From the NCBI GenBank assembly GCA_023375785.1, contig SZWC01006881.1, positions 19,015 to 43,931 of the forward strand: a stretch of DNA of 24,917 nucleotides, written 5' to 3'. This DNA is from Penium margaritaceum. Lineage: Eukaryota > Streptophyta > Zygnematophyceae > Desmidiales > Peniaceae. Positions 18,831 through 24,917 of this stretch are shown here, piece after piece; positions within the stretch are counted from its first letter, which is position 1; each line of letters opens with the position of its first letter. Both the position numbers and the translations under genes were made by a program. Under the pieces are notes generated by a model. It was given only the letters and a program-made list of their open reading frames with translations. It made no database searches and had not been told where the DNA came from.

Positions 18831-21800
18831 CGACGAGACTTAAGAGTGCTCGAGCCGTGGTGTATCTCCCGACCGGAGCAAAGGTCTCATCAAAGTCAAC
18901 GCCGGGGATCTGGGAGAATCCCTTTGCTGTGAGACGTGCCTTGTACCGGTCGACAGTTCCATCGGGCTTCAGCTTGCGCCGAAGGACCCATCGGGCGGAG
19001 ACTGCCTTGCGACCTGCAGGCAGATCCACCAGTTCAAAGACTCCATGATCTTGGAGGGCTGTGAGCTCCTCCTGCATGGCCTTCTCCCAGAGGTCAGCGT
19101 CTGCTGCCTCACGAGCCTGCCAGACAGTGGTGGGCTCAGGAGGGAGAGCAGGGAGGCCAGCGGCCGCAAAGCATGCGGCGACATAACCAGCGACGGAAGA
19201 CTCAAGAGCACTCTGAAACTCGTGGGCTACAAGAGCATAGCCAACTGCATAGTTTGGGTGCACGACACTCACAGATAGGCCCAGTGCGTCAAGGCCGGTG
19301 GGGCGCGCTGACGGACCAGCTGTGGAGGGTGTGGCTCTAGAGCGAGTGACTCGCTGAGAGGCAGTGGATGAGCCTGCCGGGAGAGCCTCAGTAGGCGCCC
19401 TAGAGGAGGACGGCTGAGAGGAGGAAAGAGCACGAAGTCTCCCCCCACAAGTATAAGGCTCTGGGCAAGGGGGCCGAGCCTGAGGCTCACCGCCTGCAGT
19501 GGTGTCCAGCACCGGAGAAATTGCAGGGCCCGGGGACGAGGTGGAAGTGGAGCGAGCAGTGGACTGTGCGGGAGTGGGTGACGTGTGTGAGGACCCGGGG
19601 ATGGCGGTAGACGGCAAGGGCACAGGGCTGCCGGCTGAGGACCGGGGTGACTCGGACTCCGGGGAGGGGGCTGAGGCCTCTGACCCGGAGGAGACTGAGT
19701 CCTCGTCACTGTCCGGAGGAGTGACAACAGGGGACGCTGTCTGAGGAGAAGACGTGAACGCACGGAGATCGGAGGCTGGAAGAGACCCACCCCCCCCAAG
19801 CCGACGAAGCGAGGAGAGAGACAACGGAGGTGGGACATGGGACAGGTCACGGGGAAAGACATCCTCAAAGAAGAGAGCGTCACGCGACTCGATGACACGG
19901 GAACGGTCGGGGTCCCAGAAACGCCATGCCTTAGACATGGCAGAGACGCCAAGAAACGTGCAGAGGCGCGCACGAGGACTCAGCTTGCCATCACGAGAGT
20001 CCTCCGGCAACCAGACAGCAGCCACACAGCCCCAGACACGAGCCAGGCGAAGGTCAGCACGGCGGCCATACCAGCGCTCAAAGGGGGTGATGTGGCGGGG
20101 AAGGGGACCGTGGGGAACACGGTTCCATACCCAGGTCATGTAGCACATGGCCTCGAATGAAAAGACGGACGAGAGTGAGGACTCGCTGAGGAGAGTACAA
20201 ACTCCATCAGCGAGGGTGCGATTCCAGCATTCCGAGACACCGTTCTGCTGGGGTGTGTAAGGTGCCGAGGGCTCCATACACACCCCACGAGAGGTGAGGA
20301 AGCGAGCGGTGGGACCCATGAACTCGCCCCCGCGATCACAGCGAAAGACTTTGAGCCGGCGGCCACAGGCCAGTTCGGCCTGTGGCAGCCAGGACTCAAG
20401 GGTGGAGCAGACGTCACTCTTTTACCGAAGGGCCAAAACCCAGCACATTCGAGAGAAATCGTCTGTGAGACAGAGGACATAACGTCCGACACCCCCAAGG
20501 GCGTCATGGGCAAGGGGTCCCATGACATCAGCGTGTAGGAGATCAAGTGGGTGAGACGTGCGAGACTCAGAAGTGGAGAATGGGGAGCGATGCATTTTGC
20601 CTTGAGCACAGTCGAGACAGTCAGTGGGGCAGGGTGCAGGGAACGTGTCGGCATCAAGGCCATTTGCAGGCATGTCCCAAAGCAGACTGTCAATGGCAGC
20701 AGTGTGAATGTGACAGAGACGACAATGGAGCAACTGTGCATGTGCAGGAGTGAGGGAACGGGCCACATGAACAAGAGCAGTCGTGGAGGGATGAGGTACA
20801 AACGAGGGTACGCGGAACAGACGGTCACAGCGAGTGCCTCGCAGTAAGACACGACCAGTGCTGCGATGCATGACAGAGGCAACACCACGGCTGGATGAGA
20901 AGTCCATGCCCTGGTCGTCGAGAGTCGTAACAGACAGCAGACTGAGCTCAAGAGCAGGCACATAGAGAACGTCAGGGAGGAAGAGCTCCCCCCCAGGGCC
21001 AACGAAGCGGACGACACCGACCCCCTGTACAGGGAGAAGGTGGCCAGAGCCAGTGCGCACAAAGCGAACAGAACCAACAGGACCCAACGACACAAAAGCT
21101 GAACGACAAGAAGTCATATGGTGGGTGGCTCCTGAATCAAGGATCCAGAAGCCACCCGTCATACGGACAGACACAGGGTCACGACTCACAGCAGCGATGG
21201 CAGAACGTGGAAAGAGACGCTGGCCACAAGCAGCAAGGCAACGAGGGAGACTGTACGACTGCCAATCCTCAATCCATGGGACATCATCTGGGGGACACCC
21301 CTGAACATGACTGGAGGGGGGTCCACGAAGAGACAAGTCAACAGCACACGCAAGGCCCTCCTCGACTGAACGTACACTCTCACCTCCCTGATCACGGAGG
21401 TGACGCTGGTGGATGGCGTGAGAGAGCGCAGAGTCCAACTGGCGCTCGTCCTCAGGGGGTCCGGTGATGAGTGCGGTGGAGGTGTGTGGCTGGGGACCAG
21501 GAGTGCGAGATGCCCATGGTGGAGGTGAGTAGAAGCCGGTAGGAGGCCCGAAGTAGAAAGGACCTCCAAATCCCGGGGGCCAACCCCAGGGTGTAGGTGG
21601 AGAAGGTGCAGAGAGGACAGTGCTGTAGGTAGCTGCTGCAGGGGATGGTGAAGACGTGTGCGTGGAGCTACGACTGGACCCCGCGGAGGTGGAGGAGCGA
21701 GCAGAGCCTCCACCTGACCCTGAAGAGCATGCCCAGTGAGCACGCATGGCTGAGGCCAGGCGTGCATCATCTGGTGGTTCAGGGCACTTGGGCGCTGCAT

Positions 21801-23058
21801 GACCAGCGGCGCCACAGTTCCAGCAAGTGACAGTGCTGGAGGAGGAGGAGTGAGATGCTGTGCTATTAGAACCGCGGCCTTTTCCCCCTTTCCCCTTTCC
21901 TCCACCGCCAGAGCCACCTCCTCTGCCTTTACCTTTGTTGCCGCCTCCACCACGCCCACTTCCTTGGGAAGCAAGGGAAGTGGCGGTGGTAGTGAAGGTG
22001 GAGACGGAGGATAAGCTGGAGGCTGATGAGGTAGAGGAGGAGGGAAGTGCGGTGGTCGCTGTTGCAACAGCTGCACGGTGGATGCGTTTGTTCTGCAAGG
22101 AGCTCCACCAGTCAGTGAGGCGCTGGGAGGTGAACTCCCACAAAGCCCCAATCCCAGGGAGTGCGTCAGCGGGAACAGGCATTGCCGCCAGACGCTCCAA
22201 CTCTGTGGCCTTCACTTCGCGAAAGATGTCGCTGAGTTCAGGGATGAGACCGTTGACGATGGAGAGGACGGCGGGGAGTTGGCCTGGGGCGGCTTTGCCG
22301 AGGTCACGCAGCAGGCGCAGACTGCGAGCCCAGTAGGCGTCAGCAGTCTCGTCAGCACGCATGGAGAGCGTGTTGAACTGGACGGTGAGGACGCTCTGTG
22401 CCGCGTGACCAGTGACTGTCGTGCGCCGCTTGATCAGGACATAAGCCCCGACCGGGTCAGCGGGAGTGCGGCGTGCAGTGTCAGCATTGTATGATCCAAT
22501 CTCATCAGTGAGATCGTCTGGTCCAGCGCGAATGAGGGCTCGGACTGCTCGCGCTGACTCAGAATCGACAGGCACAAAAGGTGGGACAGTAGAGGGATTT
22601 GGTGCATGGTAGTATTCCCATAGTTGTTCTCCTTGCGCCCAGGCACTAAAACGAACCTCCCAAGAGTGAAAGGTGAGACTGGGTGTGAAGTGAGGTGGAG
22701 TGGAATCAAAGTCAGGCTTGCGTTGCACTGTTGAGGCAAGCGCTTTGGCTGCAGCAGCGCCAGTAGCTGCGGCGACTGCAAGTGGATCAGAGGTAGATGT
22801 GCCAGCGGCAATGGAAGCGGAAGCGGAAGAAGTGGAAAAAGCGGCAGCAATGCTAGCGGACTGAGTGCTGCGCAGTGTTGGCTACAGGCGATTCAGAACC
22901 AAGTCAGTAATGTGGTCGGCGAATGTCTCTTGATCAGCCTGCTCAGCATTAAGTTTTTCCTCAGCAGCCCGCTGAGCACTGAGAGCTGCCTGTAATGCAG
23001 TGCGCTCACGCTGAAGCTCAGCCTGCAGCGCTGTGTATTGGTCATCGTCAACTGGCAT
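18831..23058 (-). pseudogene. gag-pol: gag-pol N-terminal part of element 2 (Gag, protease, integrase, RT start), two in-frame stops
   Basis: I chose ATG 23058 because it opens the phase of the whole polyprotein and follows the leader hairpin. Codons 1-58 form a Gln/Glu/Leu-rich amphipathic helix, likely coiled coil. Codon 59 is TAG (22882-22884). The Gag core follows (from about codon 114, WEVRFSAWAQGEQLWEYY), then a Gly/Lys/Arg-rich basic stretch and a CX2CX4HX4C zinc knuckle (CWNCGAAGHAAPKC, 21784-21825). Protease has WILDSGATHHM (Asp codon 21136-21138). The HHCC domain has both His and CPTDCLDC. Integrase has Asp in HADVMGPL (20527-20529), Asp in LTDDFSR (20461-20463) and Glu in NGVSE (20230-20232). 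TAA 20422-20424 falls at the position of Gln in element 1 (LRQKSD). A Pro/Ser-rich linker leads to RT, which ends at the N at 18830. All visible catalytic residues are intact. Confidence 0.93.
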
Positions 23059-23076
23059 TGTGCCAGCGACGTGACG

Positions 23077-23097
23077 CTGCCGAAAAAATTTCGGCAG
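23077..23097 (-). other. Perfect hairpin just upstream of the gag ATG of element 2
   Basis: Arms CTGCCGAAA and TTTCGGCAG (9 bp each) enclose 3 nt. It ends 18 bp before the gag start codon and is preceded on the minus strand by GGGAAACT. It resembles the leader hairpin of element 1 (CTGCCGGA/TCCGGCAG after GGGGAAATG). Conservation of both stem and flank suggests an RNA function such as packaging, dimerisation or translation control, which is inference. Confidence 0.7.
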
Positions 23098-23229
23098 AGT
23101 TTCCCTTGCCCGAGTGGGCGTGGGAAGTAAAAGATCGGTGTTGAAAGTGCGGTGCAAGGCAACAACCTGAACGCACGAACACGCCAACACAGGGAAGGCA
23201 AAGAGTGCGGAGGTACAAGAAAGGCAGGC

Positions 23230-24132
23230 TCACCACGCACTGCGGTGCACAGAGAACAGTGGTGGCAGTGCTGCAGCAGCTGAGGAGGAGACGGCTGCGA
23301 CAAAGGACGATGCGGTGACGACGAAGCAAGCTACACCTGACAGAGCTGCACCTGACAGAGCGACGTCGACAGCAGCGATCAAAATCAACAGTTGTAGATG
23401 CCGAGTGACTGATGATGATGTGGATGACAGAGAGACTGCCTGTGTTGTGGAGATGTCAGCAGAGCCAACTGCATTGGAGAGTGCTGTGGCTGTTGAGGCT
23501 GCGGCGGATGCAACTGCGTCTGCTGCTGCAGCAACCTGAGTGGCTATGTTGACCGCAGAGGCCGCCAAGGGTCCCTGGTCAACCGCTGCAGTATATGCGA
23601 CAACGGCTCGACCTGTAGCAGTGTTGGCTGGTGCACGTGAGGCACGTGCCGTGGCTACAAGGGTAGTGGCAACGGCAGCGCTGGACGAAAGGATAGCCAA
23701 CAATGCTGAGAGAATGTCAAGGGACGGAATGGGCTCTGCAGCAGATGTGGTTGGGGATGCAGCACGACGCGGAGCGGAGGCCTCAGATGCTGCCGCTGCA
23801 GCAGGTGGAGTTGCACCACGAGGAACAGAACGGCGGTGTTGCGGTCGCGTCCTATGGGAAATGGGTGGTCTTACCAGAGAGTGAAGAGGTCGGTGGCTGT
23901 TTTGTGGTGCTGTTGCCGAATGGTTCAACGACATTGGCGTGTCGTCGTCAGCTGATTGACAGCGCGTTGCGTAGTCCCTTGCGTCCGCCCACGCGTAGTG
24001 ATCAGCAGGATCGTAGTCTTCACCGGGATGATACCCCGGACTGCTGCGACACACCCTCGACCACACCTCTCTCTCCCCTCTCTCCTCGTAGTATGCAAGC
24101 TCCTCGTCAGTGTTTGCACCGTCCTGAGCCAC
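23230..24132 (-). other. Unrecognised Ala/Ser/Thr-rich open frame upstream of gag of element 2
   Basis: About 300 codons are open on the minus strand, ending in TGA (23230-23232). The open stretch extends upstream to a TGA near 24240 without an ATG; position 24132 itself is a GTG, and the first ATG inside is at 23931. The first 60 residues are acidic and Tyr-rich (EELAYYEERGEREVW, GEDYDPADHYAWADARDY). The rest is Ala/Ser/Thr/Val-rich. I recognise no domain. It lies between the expected 5' LTR and gag, in element orientation. It could be an extra element ORF, a captured exon, or chance openness in Ala-coding (GCN) low-complexity DNA. I favour the last, weakly. Confidence 0.3.
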
Positions 24133-24917
24133 TGTTGACGACGGAGGTGCTGGCTCGATCTCAGGTGGAGACGCCAGTGTACAGATTGATGGGCTGCCTC
24201 GGGGCAGCCCGCGGTGGCTGAGAGCACGCTGGGTTCAAGTCTGGCTGCAGGGTTGGGGCTAATGTCACGGCTGTGAGAGCAGCGGTTGCACAGAGCGGCG
24301 GATGCTGCGGCTGCCCAGACTGCCACCTCTGCAGGATTGGGGCTGGGATCACGGCTATGAGAGCAGCAGTTGCACAGAGTGGCGGCTGCTGCGGCTGCCC
24401 AGGCTGCTACCTAAGTTGCTTCTCGTGCCAAGCGGCTAAGCGGCTGAGCCCAAGCGGCTGCAAGGCATGACCGCTGCTGCTGTTGCTTGGGTCGCTACGG
24501 CCTTATGTTGTGGCGGGTTAGGGTTCCCCGTCCGTCGACGCCAGCGGCTCCCCAGAGTAGCGGCTGCTGCTGCTGTCGAAGCTGCGGCGGTCTAGACCAA
24601 CACCTACGCTGCTGCTGCTGTTGCTTGGTTCGCCATGGCCCAAGCCTCGGAATCACCAGTCGGTTGATGACAGCGGCTGCCCAGAGTGGCGGCCGCTGCT
24701 GATGTCCAAGCTGCTGCGATCTCGCTCTCAAATCTGCGAGTGTGACGTTAGACAGTCACTTACGCTGCTGCTGCTGTTGCTTGGTCCGCCACGGCCCTAT
24801 GCCGTGGCTTGAGCGGGGTTGCCCGTCGCTCGATATGAGAAGCTGCTCAGAGTGGCAGCTGTTGCTGCTGCCTAAGCTGCCCAGACCTCGTGCTGAGATG
24901 CACGAGTGTTATGCAAG
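24133..24917. repeat. CTG/CAG-rich leader DNA of element 2 with diverged tandem repeats
   Basis: No gene is recognisable. An 84-bp tandem duplication occupies 24245-24328 and 24329-24412 (both beginning CTGCAGG..TTGGGGCT, with a few differences). Further right, three diverged units carry TGTTGCTTGG preceded by (GCT)n, at 24481, 24619 and 24775. In element orientation the repeats read CAG, as in the leader of element 1, so I assign this stretch to the 5' leader of element 2. Confidence 0.6.
24245..24412. repeat. 84-bp tandem duplication
   Basis: Two adjacent 84-bp copies both contain GTCACGGCT or ATCACGGCT, GAGAGCAGC, GTTGCACAGAG and TGCTGCGGCTGCCCAG. They differ at several positions, so the duplication is not very recent. 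Confidence 0.8.

Larger units (their letters stand above)
17218..24917 (-). mobile_element. Ty1/copia LTR retrotransposon, element 2, nested in element 1 (5' part beyond window)
   Basis: Read on the minus strand, the element has leader, gag, protease, integrase, RT, RNase H, PPT and 3' LTR. It belongs to the same broad copia group as element 1 (for example FLVGGTAVS and KDLGPARVFLGMEL in both). It is better preserved: one phase from 23058 to 18831 with only TAG 22882-22884 and TAA 20422-20424 as interruptions. Its 3' LTR splits the 3' LTR of element 1, so it inserted later, tail to tail. I found no primer-binding site of the TGGTATCAGAGCC type on the minus strand up to 24917, so the leader apparently runs off the window edge. 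The RT catalytic core is missing at 18830. Confidence 0.93.

Noticed and set aside
21186..22151. 321-codon Pro-rich minus-strand open frame
   Set aside because: It is an out-of-phase shadow of the gag-protease region of element 2, which has the zinc knuckle and DSG motifs in the other phase.
23848..23890. A short intron on the minus strand (GTAAGA ... CCCATAG)
   Set aside because: The donor and acceptor-like motifs are only about 23 bp apart, too short for a spliceosomal intron.

Overview
The window is eukaryotic repeat DNA. It contains no recognisable host gene, tRNA, rRNA or CRISPR array. Two Ty1/copia-type LTR retrotransposons with initiator-Met-tRNA-type priming, (CAG)n-rich leaders and GC-rich coding regions suggest a plant or green-algal nuclear genome. 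That assignment is inference, and I cannot name the species.

Layout. (1) Positions 1 to about 8560 are a satellite/minisatellite array with an 11-bp unit (CTCTGGCACAA and variants). It contains several higher-order duplications: 142 bp x 9, 99 bp x 2, 232/221 bp x 2 and 55 bp x 2. It also holds a block of 84 identical copies of CTCTGGCACAC at 7447-8370. The array decays between about 8571 and 8739. (2) Positions 8740-17217 are a plus-strand copia element (element 1): 5' LTR, primer-binding site, long CAG-rich leader, gag, protease, integrase, RT, RNase H, polypurine tract and the first 281 bp of the 3' LTR. Its single gag-pol frame carries many stops and two compensating frameshifts, and catalytic residues are lost. 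(3) Positions 17218-24917 are a minus-strand copia element (element 2) inserted into the 3' LTR of element 1. Its 3' LTR (17218-17797) is complete. Its gag-pol frame is nearly intact but has two in-frame stops and lacks the RT core at a single N. Its leader runs to the right edge, so its 5' LTR should lie outside the window.

In each element one polyprotein would supply particle protein (Gag), protease, integrase, reverse transcriptase and RNase H, using the LTRs, PBS and PPT as cis signals. Both copies look non-autonomous now. Two assembly artefacts are likely: a 152-bp exact duplication around a 10-N gap (13155-13468) and the single N at 18830.

I see no clearly new biological system. The points most worth checking are: an 11-bp repeat that is open in all six frames yet encodes only two peptides; a gag poly-Gln tract whose in-frame stops are exclusively TAG/TAA; a conserved leader hairpin; and the exact nested-insertion junction, which makes a testable prediction about the sequence to the right.
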